64,000 bases of DNA from Zeus faber (Eukaryota; Chordata; Actinopteri; Zeiformes; Zeidae): positions 29,825,615 to 29,889,614 of the forward strand of contig OY482860.1 in the NCBI GenBank assembly GCA_960531495.1, written 5' to 3'. Below are positions 40,071-53,382 of this stretch, in pieces (positions within the stretch are counted from its first letter, which is position 1; each line of letters begins with the position of its first letter). The notes beneath the pieces were generated by a model, which ran no database searches, was not told where the DNA came from, and saw only the letters and a list, made by a program, of their open reading frames with translations. A program made the position numbers and the translations under genes.

Positions 40071-41568
40071 GGGAAGGATTGCTGCAGACTAAATAAAAAC
40101 ACAGGGCACTGATTGGACGGTAAGTTGAGCTCTACGACTGAGCGTCCGCAAATAAATTTAGTAATGCGGCGATTGGTGGAGGCTGACGGGGCGCGTGACA
40201 CGGAGTTGAGCGAGCAAAGACAGCAGAGCAGATTCAGAGTAGAGTGCTGGAGATGGAAATAGAGAAACAGAATGAAAACCAAGGTGGGGTGTAACACTTG
40301 TCCTGCACAAAACAAATTTAATTGATGTAGATTGTATAGTGGAAACCATGTGGTTTACAGTGGTTTAATTTCTCATTTCTTTCAGCCACTACTTTTTCTC
40401 TCACACGCGAAAAACACAGCCCCCACATTCTCTTTCTCTCCTTTTCCATGTCTTGATTTCCATTTCCTTCTGCCTTCTCTCGTTTCCCCCCCTCCCTCCC
40501 GTTGCCTTGGCCCTGGCTCCTGGCCCCTTGGAGGGCCTCTCCTTGCAGGCAGTCCTGTGTGCCGGCGCCCAGCCTGACATGCCTCTCTAGGCCTGGGAGA
40601 CTGCAGTCCAGACTCTCTGGCTCCACTGTCATTGTTTGCTTGGCTGCTTTGCTCCTCATCCCCGGCGATGGATTAGCATAAGAATACCCAGAGCTGCCTG
40701 GCTCTTCCTCTCCAGATCAGTCGCTTTCTTCCTCCTCACATTATCGCCATCTTCTGTAAATTCTTTCTATTAATCCTCTTCCTTTTCGCCAACTAGGATG
40801 TGCTAAAATAGTCGACTAGTTAACATTTTTTGCACTTTAATTTATTAGACTTAACCTTCTACTTGGATGAAGGGTGTTTGAGCCTTATTGCCTCTCAAGT
40901 CCATGTTCTGTTCTGAATTTATGTTGTCCATTTCCATTGAAAATTTATAATTTTGATGCAGTTTATCCTTGTCAGGTCGAAATAAATTCATATTATATCT
41001 TTGCGATTTTAAAGGTATTTCCACTACAGCTCAAATAAACCTTTTCTGTAAAAAAAATAAAATAAAAACCACGACCATCCACCATCTTGAAACTTTTATT
41101 CTTCCTGTTCTCTTTAACCACACTCGTCAATGTTTCATCTATAGCTATATGGGTGCAACAAATAATTTACGTAGTCGGTTAAAATCAATGACCAAATTAG
41201 TAACCAACAAATTTAACTGTTGATTAGCTGGTGATGTCATTGCGTGTGTTTTTCGCACTGAATCGGAATGGTCGGGAGTTAAGTTAACAATAGCGTGATG
41301 GCAATAACTTCACGACCAAAAACCTCCAATGTGTCGGAGCATTTCACTGTTAACTCGGCCAAAAACTGCATTGTTTGCCATACTTGGACGGGCCTCCCAG
41401 GTATATTGACGGCTGCTAAAGTATATTAGCTTTTTTTTTTTTAATCCATGCAAGAGAACGACACCATCTGTGATCGAATAACTAGTGGACTCATTTTCTG
41501 TTAGAATACGCAGACACGGCTCTCTGGTTCATTTGTTTCTGATCGAGAGACAGCAGGAAGTGGCGCAG

Positions 41569-41593
41569 TACGAGGCACCACTGGTGCCTCGTA
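41569..41593. repeat. Perfect 12-bp inverted repeat, 1-nt centre
   Basis: TACGAGGCACCA, then C, then TGGTGCCTCGTA. The arms are exact reverse complements. Confidence 0.97.
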
Positions 41594-43152
41594 TTGTCCA
41601 TATTGTTAACTTGATATCTCAAGTTAAATTTCAAAGCTGATAGCTAAATAAGAGCCATTGAGAGTAATCAATCATCCAATTCATGACATGGGCACGCTCC
41701 AAAAATGAATAAAAGCAGAATTTAAATAAGGAATACATTAAAAACCTAGAGAAGAAAAGTAAAATAGGTATGTTGTTTGTTTCTGGCTCCTGCACTTAGA
41801 ACTCTGTCTCCCTGGCGCTCCTTCTCGACCCCCCCCCCCCGCAGCGTGTGCTGTCATTGGCTGCAACTCGTTGCATCACTTCCGAGTCGACCCCGACACG
41901 ACCACATATTAAACCTGCTTGATATCTCGCCGGCATCTGCGAGCGCTCGGAGCAGTTAACACCACACATTCATATGATTTTTACTCCGATTTGGGGCTTT
42001 GCTCCGCGATCTCCAAAAACCTGTGTTATCTGAGTGGAAAACCAGGCCAGAATCACGTAGTCTGAACTCTGCAGTATTTGTGCAGCACCTTATCACAGTT
42101 ACAATCACAAAGAGCTTTACAGACCCACATTTAGAGGACAGTTTGATGCCTCCCCCTCTACCCTAAGCCCTCAGACACGCAAGGAAAACTCCAGAAACCC
42201 AGAGGGGGGTAAGGAAGAAGGGGCACATGAGAGGGATTCCCTCCCTTGTCAGATTTAAGGATTGAGTGGAAATGGACAACTGCTGGCCAGCTGCAGCTAC
42301 AAACTGTAGGAGGAACATTAAGTTAATCTCTGCTAAACGGTTCCTCTAATGTAATACAGACTAACTTAATAATGCAGTGGGCAGATAGGAGCTCAATGCC
42401 TTGCTTAAGGACATATTCAATTGGGACACAGCTGCTGACACACTGGGAGTTTAACCTGAGGTATTCCAGGTAGATAGATGGATGGAATACAGTGCCATCC
42501 GGACATGTTTTTGAATATTAATTGTAAATTCTCCACAAATGTACACCCCCCCAGCATAGCTTCGAACTATTTCTGGAATATGTAAAACCAGGTAATGGAA
42601 AATAAACCAGTCCACATGCCTCTCCTCTCCTCTTCTCTTTCCCTGCGGCTAGGAGCTCTCCAGGAAGACAAAGTGGTGCTGGTGGACTCCTGGTCGGAGC
42701 CTCAAAGAGGAAAACAGTAATAATGGAGCAGAGTCTTCCAGTTGGCCTGCATAAATATGGCTGCTGCTCTACCACCCTTGGGCCTCGTTTATGCAAGGCA
42801 GAAACACATAAAAGACAGCGTAAGCCACTGTGTACACAGGTTCAGGTTCATAAACAAGTAAACCTTCTCTGAAAGCCAGAAAGTGAGAACTGAATATAAA
42901 AAGCGACTTTGAAAAATAGTGAGACAAAGGTGCTGCATTTGATCAATGGAAGCAGTTGAAAGGTCTTTTAGAGACTTTAACACATGCTGAGGAGATTTGT
43001 ATGGGAATTGTAGTTGATTAAACATAGCAGCTGAGTCTTGTGACTAGAGGCCCAGCCTACCACTGCTACGCCTTGGGTGGGGTATGGACAGTCAAGGTTC
43101 AAAAACAAGCAACACACTTCAGGAGCACAGTTCAGAGCATATAGCATGTTGG

Positions 43153-43220
<68 letters not shown>
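43153..43220 (+). repeat. (TG)n microsatellite
   Basis: A TG run of about 34 copies with one TTTG interruption. Confidence 0.95.
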
Positions 43221-43221
<1 letters not shown>

Positions 43222-43396
43222 CCTTCAGAGCTGAAAGCATGCTTTATTCAGATGTTGCATTAGCTGTGGTGTACATAATTGACGTGTGTGTGCGTGTCTG
43301 CGCTGCAGTTGCCATGACAGTGTGGAGTACAAGGCTCGTCATATTCTCCTCACTGAGTCCACTCTGAACACAGCCCAACACAAGCACAAACACACA

Positions 43397-43440
43397 CGCA
43401 CAAGACCACCTATAAAGGTGGTCTTGTGCGGTCTTGTGCG
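43397..43440. repeat. Perfect 14-bp hairpin plus direct repeat
   Basis: CGCACAAGACCACC, loop TATAAA, then GGTGGTCTTGTGCG as an exact reverse complement. GTCTTGTGCG is then repeated directly at 43431-43440. Confidence 0.96.
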
Positions 43441-43899
43441 TGAGTGTACCCAGGGGAAGGAAGAACTGGGAGATTAACCATTATTTTCTCATGATGCACT
43501 ATACCAGAGTTTTATTTAGGTCCGATATGCTCGACATGACCATATAGTTCAATGTGATGAACATTATGTGAATGAAACTCTTCCACATGATATGATACTG
43601 ACCAAACAGCATTTTGTAGAGGTACAAACAGTGTGTTTAACCTCTGATGAGTTTAGCACTTCAAATGCTCCACACTGGCATACTTAACATGTCTGCTATA
43701 AATAGGAGATAGGGGATGGACGGACAATGAAAGAGTGGACCGGAGAGATAGGGAGAGGGAGATGGAGATGGAGAGAGACAGTCAGTTGAAATGGATAGAA
43801 TAGGGATGAAGAGCTAACAGAAGATAATGGTAACACTCTAGCACAGCTGGAGAGCTAAACCCTAATTATTGCATTACACTACAGGTTTATGAAGAACAG

Positions 43900-43901
<2 letters not shown>

Positions 43902-43975
<74 letters not shown>
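43902..43975 (+). repeat. (TG)n microsatellite
   Basis: A TG run of about 37 copies. Confidence 0.96.
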
Positions 43976-43977
<2 letters not shown>

Positions 43978-44704
43978 TATCTGTGTTTACAGTGGGGTGG
44001 GAGGGGGGGTACTGAAAATTCCATCAACAAGCCAGGACTCACTGGACCTCCTGTGGAATTCATGGACTGGCTTGAAAGGTCCACAAAGCAGACACTGCCA
44101 CATAGTACTACTACTGTAGGTCTAAATGGGTACTAACCCATAACACTACTACTGTAGGCAAGAGCAGGAGATGATTACTTACTCAATGTGAAATTAAACA
44201 ATTTCTTTACACTCATTCTGCCTGTCAGTATATATATTATATAGAATCCTCACCTCCAACTTTCATTTGAGTGGTCGCCAAGTTCACTTTCCTCTCCGTT
44301 TTTGATGCTCACTAGACACCTAGTGTTGATGAAAATCTCTTTCATTTATCCCTAGTTGCTATGATGTCGCTCATGCTTGACGTTCAAAAACTAACATTTT
44401 TCTGTTTGGAGAGCGCTAAAAGGGGAAAGCAGGTCGATGAAGTGTGGTCTGATCACCATATCAAAACGATTTTATGTTTCATAAAACTACATCATTATTT
44501 GAGCAAACCTTGACAAATTACACATTGCAAAGAATATGGATCCATGAAAAGGGGACTTTTACAAGTCTAATCACAAGTGAGAGCAAACCCTGATGTTAGC
44601 ATCACTGAAATATCTGTCACATCAAAGAACACGCTCTAACAGCAAGGAACTCCGTCTTCCTCTTTGCCAGAGAAAATACCTACCACACACCAGTACCCCC
44701 CCCC

Positions 44705-44820
<116 letters not shown>

Positions 44821-45091
44821 TCAGCGCTCTTCCTGCATAAACATCTCAGGTTATAAATCATATCGGCAGACAGCTGCAATGACCCAATCAGAGTCAACAA
44901 TTAGCAGCCAGGAAGCCGTCTGATTGGCCAGTTCCAAAGGTTAATCTCCTCAAAGCAGCAGGGGAAGGGCAATGTGTGTGCGGTGAGATATTTGAAAATC
45001 CAGGTTTTAAGTGGTTACCAATAATAAACATGTATTTATTTTGTTGTTATGTGTATGTTTGTACATATTTGAGTGTCTATAGGAGTCTGAC

Positions 45092-45228
45092 CTGCTCGTT
45101 GGTCCCATGATAAAGCAGTGCGAGCGTTAGTCCGAGGCTGGTGTCGTTCCTCAGTAACCTCCATGAGATGTCTGGACCAGAAGACCAGAAGGGAGCAGAA
45201 TGAACAGCATCACACAGCGCTTAAACAC
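45092..45228 (-). other. bmpr1a: Candidate noncoding 5' exon of bmpr1a
   Basis: A 137-nt non-repetitive segment with an acceptor-like TTGTTTTGCAG above 45228 and a donor GAGCAG|GTCAGA below 45092. It is minus strand and upstream of the 5' UTR exon, where a noncoding leader exon is expected. Several stops in all frames fit UTR. Evidence is only splice motifs and position; the donor is not ideal. Confidence 0.35.
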
Positions 45229-45276
45229 CTGCAAAACAAACAAACCATAATATAGTCAAATTCTGATATTAATACT

Positions 45277-46216
45277 GGGGCTGGGGGATGAGTAGAGAGC
45301 TACTACCAATTTCATATCATCGCCATTCTTTACAAAGCATAGGTTTGGTATTTTTCAACCCACTAAAATGTTGGTTCCCACCATTTTATTGAAAGCAAAG
45401 CACCAACAGGGTGAATATAGCGGTATTGAGTAGATGTGATGTTAGACTTGCTCAAAGCTAGACGGTGTTCAAAGATCTAGTGATAAGTGACACGGGACGG
45501 TCTAGAGGGGGAACCAAACACTCCTCCTCCTTCCACCGACACAGAGGCCTTTTATTGGAGAGCAGAGGGCTCATCAAAGAAGTCTTTATTTAGACGTGGA
45601 CAACATCAGCACAGAGTTAATATTCCCTTCTGGCTGTGGGGCAGACACAGAATACAACCAGCAGCTGAGCTGAGTAGAATAGGACCAGAGAGAAGCGATA
45701 TAGCACACAGTACAATGTCTCGCACTCACACAAACACAAGAAAACTGAGACTTAAAGTTGAGCTTCTGTAGTGCTGGTACCATCTGGTAAGGAGGGAAAA
45801 ACAGAAATGCAGATTTCCAGTAAGATACCTGATCACTGTTAGAATATGGCAACACACTGATCCACCACTCTAAGGCCAACTATATCAATATGATAATATT
45901 GTGATGTACTAGATATCATCTGGGATTTTGGATCATAACATGGTGATATAGTAAATGTTGTCTTAACAATAGGAAGGCTGCATTACAGTGAAGTAATGCA
46001 GTTTTCTGAACTTCATAGACTGGTCTAATCAATGCCTGCCATTTGGTCATAATATCCACATTACGGATGATTGTTTCTCATATATTTATTTTTATATCTT
46101 TTATAAAGGCACCAATAGTCTGCCTCAAAATGTTGACAAAGTGATTTTGCAATCTTGACAAAATATATAATAGACAATAATATATAACAGCAATAGTCAA
46201 TATCGACCAGCTCTAG
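45277..46216. mobile_element. Candidate hAT-like element containing repeat copy 2
   Basis: The left end TGGGGCTGGGGGAT and the reverse-complemented right end TAGAGCTGGTCGAT agree at 10 of 14 positions. The right third (45855-46216) is related to the repeat at 31020-31345. Diverged, with no transposase and no clear target duplication. Confidence 0.4.
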
Positions 46217-47718
46217 GAAAACCCAAACAATCTAAAATAGGAGTCTGGTAGCATGTGCGGCCTGTTCTAATGTTTGCATCTGGTTTGCACTCCCCATACT
46301 CATAGGCTAAGGGGAGGAATTTGGAGTCTTAAGGTAATGGATGTACTGTATATTGAGTGGTATTGCAAAAGCCGCTCTAACATGGTAAGTACGATGCATG
46401 GCCTTTGACTCATATGGGATTCAGCTGATCAACAGTTCTATCATGTACTGCATTATTCAGAATTGAATTTTGCGTCACATTATGAACCTTTTTATCTTTC
46501 AGTTTGGACCCAAACTAGAGTTATTTGGACTCTATACAAACACTCAATTGACTTACCCAAAACCCTTGAAAAGTATTTATGCTATGAATTACATTTCCGA
46601 TTGTTTGGTCTTAACGATATGGATCACCTTCGTCTCCATTGATTCACACCATTGCTTTCTTAAATCAATAACTCCAGATGGATGTGTTGTTGGAGCACCA
46701 GCAGACTTCCACTGGAAGTCAATGGGGTTTGTAGCCGCTAATTAGCCGCTCAGCCGGCACTCAGGGCTATTTATACAGACCTGGGAACAGCACTGTCACA
46801 GCCACGCAACCAGGATATTTTCAGTAAAGTCAACAGTGTAATAGAGAGGGAAGAGATGGAGAGAAAAGGGAGGGAGGGAGCGAGTTCGCAAGAGAAGGAA
46901 AAACAGAAGCAGAGAGACAGTCAGGAAGTAGAGAAAACATTGTAGATGAGAGTTAAACTTCACTTCCTGTCAAGTTCAACTCACACTTTCTACTTCCAAA
47001 TTTAAATGTCTATGTTTTCACTAGGACCCTTCCCTTCCAGGATGTTCGCTGTTGGATGTCGTTGTCATGAGACTGTGCAAGATGAACATGTGGCAGCTAA
47101 ACAAGTGTTGGATGTAGACGGTGTAGACGGAGCAGCCCTGAGGCAGCTGGAGGTGGATGTAAATTCCTGACGGAGATAGACAAGTGTCAGACATGAACCC
47201 GCAGTGTGGCAGAAAGCTGTGAAACCTGTTGTTCTCACTATAGCACGACACAGTGATAAACAAAGACCACTGACCCGAATTGAGCGTTAAGCCTGGTTTA
47301 TAGTCGCTGCAGCCGTAGTTATTTACTGCGCACATCATAGATGACACCACAGACACTTTGTGACAGTGCCTCCCTTCGGAACACGTCCATCTTGACCGCT
47401 CCGGGTAATTCAAGATGGACACGATCTAAAAGTAAGTTGTACAAAGAGTTCCGCAGGTACAATCTATACGATCGTCCATACGTGACCACAAAAATAACCA
47501 GATAGTGTTGAATTCATGGAAGGAGATTGCGCTGTCTCTGTCCAAAGTCTCAGAGTATTTAAATACCTCGGGACTTCTTCGTAATATTTACAGCAACAAC
47601 TTGCACAAACTCATGACTAAACCCTGCACTGACTACAATAAATATACATACATTTAACATTTGAGTTTAATTTTACTGCACCTTTCTAGTTATTCAGATC
47701 CTTCCATCAAGACATCTT

Positions 47719-47783
47719 TGTAATGTTTACAGCAGTGCTGTAAACATTACAGGGGGCACATGGGGCACTGTGCACAGTGCCCC
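47719..47783. repeat. Two adjacent perfect palindromes
   Basis: 47719-47751 is TGTAATGTTTACAGCA, G, TGCTGTAAACATTACA: 16-bp arms with a 1-nt centre. Eleven bases later, 47762-47783 is GGGGCACTGTG/CACAGTGCCCC, a 22-bp perfect palindrome without spacer. Both could extrude cruciforms. Confidence 0.97.
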
Positions 47784-48551
47784 CCGTCTTTCAGGAGAAC
47801 ATTGCCACGCCAGCTACACAACAACAAACAATTATATAGGCTCGTCAGGTTTTAAAAGTCAACTACTTTGAATAGTTGCAAAAAAAATAGTTGCAAAAGT
47901 CAAGGTGTGAAGACTTGTGAAGTGAGAGAGAGCACGTGTGACCCACTGTGGACTTTGCACTGCGGAAAACAAGGTGTCACTCGTGCGAATCAAGCAAATA
48001 CCTTTAATGCTATGGCTTGTTAATGAGGTGGGTGCAGAAAACTGTGTTTGAGATAATCACCCTCAAAGTTTCCCCCACAGTTGGACCCATTCAGCCAGCT
48101 CCCAGAATGCAAATAGTTTGAAGGACCAACAAAGCCACATGGCTACCTGCCACATGGCCACTTGACACCCTGCTGAATGGGGCAATCCCGCACTGTTCTC
48201 GTGTTTATAGAGAATGTTGGACCACGTCATTGACACACAACATCTTTGTTTTTAAAAAAAGCTTTTATTTAACAGTAAGAATATACATTTTTTATAAAAG
48301 GGGAATTATTTAGATGTTTAAAAGTGTAGACAACACAACAATATGTACAGTATGTCAATAATATCAGTCTCTGTATATAAACCTCGGTGTGTCATTTAAT
48401 ATATAAATGTGCGTATGCCAAATAGCCGAAATCGCCTAGGAATGTTAATAGTTGACCAACCCATTATTAATTTCTTCCGTAGCCTTCTGTCAACCGCTTT
48501 CATGGAACTCTCTCCACGATGAATAGCCAGAGTTTATATCACTTCTTTAGA

Positions 48552-49025
48552 CCATGTACTAACCTGTTGAGCAAAGTCAAAACTGTAATGCATCTTGACA
48601 TGGTTGCTCGCAGGTTGAACATGACCATCCAAAGAGAGGTTGAGGCACTCACAGGTGTTCTTGGAGTCCTTGATCAGAGAGAGTTGTAGACCTCCCTCTC
48701 CGAGCATATTTCCTCATGCCGTAGAAATTGCTTCTTGTAGAAACTTCTTCTGCTGTAACAACAACGGGCGTTCTTGAAAATATTCCGTTTCATAGTCACA
48801 TTCAGGTTGAAATCCGCTGTTTGAAATGCTCTCCAAGTAGCGGATAAAGCTGATATCAGATTCAGCATCGCTGTCGCTCACGGCGTCGCTGTCGGAGAAC
48901 TGACTATCATCACGGAAAATGTAGTCCAGTATGCGCTGCTTACACTGACTTGGATCTATCGCACTGGTCAGATTAAGGTCCGCGATATGATTTGGAGCTT
49001 CTGCCACCCGCTGATCGTAATCCAT
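48552..49025 (-). pseudogene. Transposon-derived coding fossil (one in-frame stop)
   Basis: From ATG at 49025, an acidic Ser/Asp-rich stretch of 103 residues (MDYDQRVAEAPNHIADLNLT, CKQRILDYIFRDDSQFSDSD) runs to TGA at 48714. The same frame then continues open: LIKDSKNTCECLNLSLDGHV, QPASNHVKMHYSFDFAQQ. Just after the last Gln codon comes a splice-donor-like CAG|GTTAGT (near 48560). HYSFDFAQQ resembles, from memory, a block common in multi-copy uncharacterised fish proteins that look transposon-derived; I cannot name the family with certainty. Upstream on the same strand are AATAAAAG (TATA-like, about 49116-49124) and a perfect TGACGTCA at 49107-49114. It may be a dead copy, or a short gene ending at the TGA with UTR beyond. 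Confidence 0.5.
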
Positions 49026-50567
49026 AACAACACCGAGATGAAAGTTTCACAGACAAGTGAAACTGAAGGATTCTCGTTCTGTGCTTTAACCATCTGTTTA
49101 TGGTAGTGACGTCAGCTTTTATTAGTCGCGGCTTACGCCCCCTACACAACAATGGATCCAGGCGTGTGTTTAAGTAGTAAGGTTTCACATTGTGACTTCA
49201 CATCACGATCATGAGCTTCACCTGGACGCTCGCTTTAAAATAAACCATTGATTGTGGCGTTCATGCTGTTCAGAGTCTCGGCAGGTGAACTGTGTTTCCC
49301 CATATAATCGAACGGGAATATTTAACTCCACGGTTTAACATTTATCTACTTTTTATAAATCGAACTCGGTTTTGAAAATACGTTGCAAGAAAGAACAAGA
49401 AACAAGAATCTGGAAAAATCTCATTTTCCTTCTAGAAAGGTTTTTTCAACTTATTTGGCGGCTCCTGGCAATTTTAGAAATGGGTGACATAGCGGGTTTC
49501 GCTGCGGTGGGTCACATTTGTGAAGTTGCAATGAACAAGTCGAGAGGTTGTAATCAATGAGTCGTGGTTTTACTGAAAAATGATCATAACACAACAATAA
49601 AAGAGTAAATGTTGTATTACAAGTGTACAACTGTATTTTTCTTAAGTATCAGTTTACACATTTGTGACTTCAAATTAAGAACATGTGTGTAGATATTTTC
49701 TGTGAGTGAAAATTTCCACCTACAAGTTCAGATTTATTGTACAAGCTCTAGGGTTTTTCAACATAAATACCGTCACAGTGGGAGGCCTAAACGACAATCA
49801 ACTAGTGTTTGAAGGAAAAAAGACAAAATGTAAACGTATTTGTGCTATTTAACATACAGCACAAAACAGAAAGTTGTGTAATGGCGTCATACACACGTGC
49901 TGACTGACGTTACATTTTTTCCCTCTCTTAGTGCAGACTCTGCTGAAGTTTTTAACTGAACTGCAGGTTAGCTAAGGAGTCCGTCTTGGGGTTTTCAGGC
50001 CAGTGTCGGGGGGGATGCATGCCGGAAGTGGACGCGAGGCATTCGCATTTCTATTGATTTCTATCGAGGAAGTTAAAGCCGCAGGTTTCAGCAAACCTAA
50101 CACAGAACTGTAGTCGTGTAACAGAATGTAGTTGATCCGTAATCTGTAAGGGTCGCCCCCCATGGTTCGCCTCGCATGTGAAACCCGGATCAATTGCAAA
50201 ATTTAACTATCATAGTGAAGTGCAGTTTTACTGCCGCTGTTACTTTTTAAAGAAATAATTCCATTCCAAAAAAAATCTGTCTTCTAATAATTTAAAGAAA
50301 AAGTGTGCTCTGGTTGAATAAAATATGATATATTTTACAATATGTCCACTTGCGAGGGCGGAAACAGAGACCGTTACGCACCAGTACATGCTCAATAAGA
50401 GTAGTTAAAGTTATAGATATGATTTAGATTGTGGAATCAAAGATAAGAAAATGGTAAACGGAACATGATGCTGTGATACGATGAATAGAATTAGGAAAAA
50501 AGTCAGATTAGAGAAGAATATACAGAGCGGACACGGATGTCGCGGACGAAGGAGAAGAGACACTTGG

Positions 50568-50988
50568 TGGCACTATGGCGCAGTGCATTACACTGCTGCC
50601 TCACAGCAAGAAGGTCCTGGGTTCGATTCCCACCTGGGGCGCTGTTGGCACTGTGCTCTGGTGGGTTATCTCCCAAACAGGAGCCTTTCTGTGTGGAGTT
50701 TGCATGTTCTCCCCGTGCTCACATGGGGTTTCCTCCACCTCACGTCAGTAAAAACATGCACCATCATGGTCTGACCAGCGATGGACACTTATCACCTGGT
50801 CCCCGGGCGCGTCCACGTACGCTGCCCACTGCTCCTGGCTGTGCCCCCGGAGGAAGGACAAGCCAGGATGGTTCAATGCAGAGGAACCATTTCACCAGCC
50901 ACCATCCAAGCGTGTGTGTGTGTGTGTGTGTGCAAGCATGTGTTGTAGTGTGGTGTGTTGCGTGACGAATAAAGACTGTTTCTTCTTC
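50568..50988 (+). mobile_element. tRNA-derived SINE
   Basis: The head has an A-box-like TATGGCGCAGTGCATT (about 50575-50590) and a clear RNA polymerase III B box GGTTCGATTCC at 50620-50630. The body word TGTGTGGAGTTTGCATGTTC (about 50689-50708), followed by TCCCCGTG, is characteristic of a very common fish tRNA-SINE. It ends with GAATAAAGACTG and a TTC/TTTC-rich tail, with a TG run inserted at about 50910-50932. It is not a functional tRNA gene: the acceptor stem does not pair and a long non-tRNA body follows. Confidence 0.85.
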
Positions 50989-52967
50989 TCTTTCTTTCTT
51001 TCACTTGCAGTCGTGTTGAAAAGTCTCTTTTCAGTGAGTCTGATGATGCGGCTCAACGAAAAGAGACGGCTCTTATGGCTCCCAAAATTCTTTTATCTAT
51101 GTAATTTTATTAAATATTTTGTTTATATTTAACTATTTAGAATGATTTATTTTGACTGGACTCAAAGTTACTTATTTAGAAACAAGTGTTTTTCTTTACA
51201 AAGCAAGACTTGATAGTCTAACAGTGGCATAGCGGTCAGTGCTGAGAGAAAAAAGCAAAAAAAACAAACAAACATGTTTAAATTGAAAATAGATTTGAAG
51301 ATTTGGAGAATCGTGACACCCCTACTCAAAACACACAATATTGACTTGTCCTCTGTGGTGTATTGGAAAATTTTTCCAATGATCCAACATGTCAAAAAGT
51401 CTACAAGGCACTCAGAGAATCAGACTTTTTAAAATATACTAACATCTCAAAATGTGATATGAAATAGCAACACATTGAAATAACAAATCAGATCAACGTT
51501 TAGCCGAGCAAAGCTTGTTCTGCTTCTCTAGTGTGTTGAGGTTCCCAAAAGTGATTTGCAACCTCAAACAAAAAACAACACACAAGGTTAAGAACTATAC
51601 AACCGAAGGCACACATGCCATTGTTGTGTGACAGAGAGAAAGAGAGAGGGAAAGAGCTCAGACTCCATTCCTGTGGTTTTATGAACTCTTTAGGAATGCA
51701 GTTGTGTTGCTGCAGACGCACACTCAGACCGACATGCTGTCACATGACCACACTCCACTTTATAAATAACACAAATAATCTCATTTTCACAGTTGGTACA
51801 AAGACAGAACCCCCTCACACACACCAGCCAAAATAGAGTTTGTGTAAACAACCTTTTCCTCCAGTGGAGGAGAGGAATCTCTCCATCACAGCCTCCCTGC
51901 GGTGAGCTGCTGGTGTATTTAAAGCAGAGATCAATACCATTAAAGGACAACGAGAGGCTGCCTGGACCTTGACTGTACCACACACATACACACACCAGAA
52001 TCTCAGCGTCCCCTTCAAAGTCAAAACCACGAAAGACAAGAAACAAAAAAAACGGTCAGCACAAAAAGAAACCTGATGTTTGGAAAGTGAAAACTCTACT
52101 TCTCAATCTCAGACTGGACTCTGTGTGATTTTGACGGGAATTCATGGCATAACTACAATAATAATAATAAATTATAACGAGTTAGACAATAAACATATGT
52201 ATGTCAACATAAATAATATCATTGATATACTTATGTCTACTGTGTCAGTGTGACGTAAGTAATCACAATCCTCAGTCTGAGTGATAAGGACAACATCCAA
52301 TAAACAGACCGTTTTGTCCAAATACCTCAGGGCCAACAAATGTCAGTAAATGTGCCTGTGGTGTCTAAGCAGGCAGAGGCACCGATTGATGATTTCACCA
52401 TGTTCATGTAGTGCTTTATGCTTTTAAGTCTTTAAAATTCTATAGAATTGAGCACTTTTATGGTGCATTTTAGCCACTTTACATGTGATTATTTTCATTT
52501 GTTTTACTTTTATCCCTTTGTTTTCTTTAATGTTTTATTTTTTCCATACATTTTATGTATGAAGATACTATATAAATAAAATGTATTATTATAATCATCA
52601 TCATCATCATCAATAATACGTATGCTCACTTTAAGAGCAGGAAAATGTATGAACAAATTTTAAAATCCTACAGAATATCTGCTTTGTATCACAACGTTGA
52701 TATTATAATCGATACATCACCCAGGTTTTACAGCGAGCATTCTTCCGTACAGCCCAGCCCAGCCCTGGTGTGTGCTGCAGGGACTGCCTCCATTTATTGG
52801 CCTTATTTATGCGCTGTGTCTGCGGCAGCGCTGGAGGTGGATGTATGGAGGGAGGAGGAAGAGTGGATTGCATGTTTTCTCCCTCAGCTCAGCCACTCTG
52901 TCTCCAGGCTGGGAGGAGGAGGAGGAGGAGGAGGGTAGACTGAGCAGAGAGTTTGGATGTGAAATCT

Positions 52968-53123
<156 letters not shown>

Positions 53124-53382
53124 ACATGATCTCACCCCCACCTCGGCCAAGGAGACTGGAAACACTCAGTAATACAGAGAGAAACAAAGAGAAAGAAAGC
53201 AGATAGAGGAGAGAGATGGAGAGAAGTAAAGGATGAGAGACTGGTTGGGAGGTAGATTCTGATTCGATATCCTCACCGTTATACAGGCTGTGATTCATGT
53301 TTTCATCCATATTTAAACGATAAAATAAAACTTGTACTGCGAACCGTTTGTCTGCCTCATTCGCTCTTGTTCAGAATTAGCA

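Noticed and set aside
50571-50645. tRNA gene
   Set aside because: Pol III boxes are present, but no acceptor-stem pairing closes the cloverleaf and a common SINE body follows directly.
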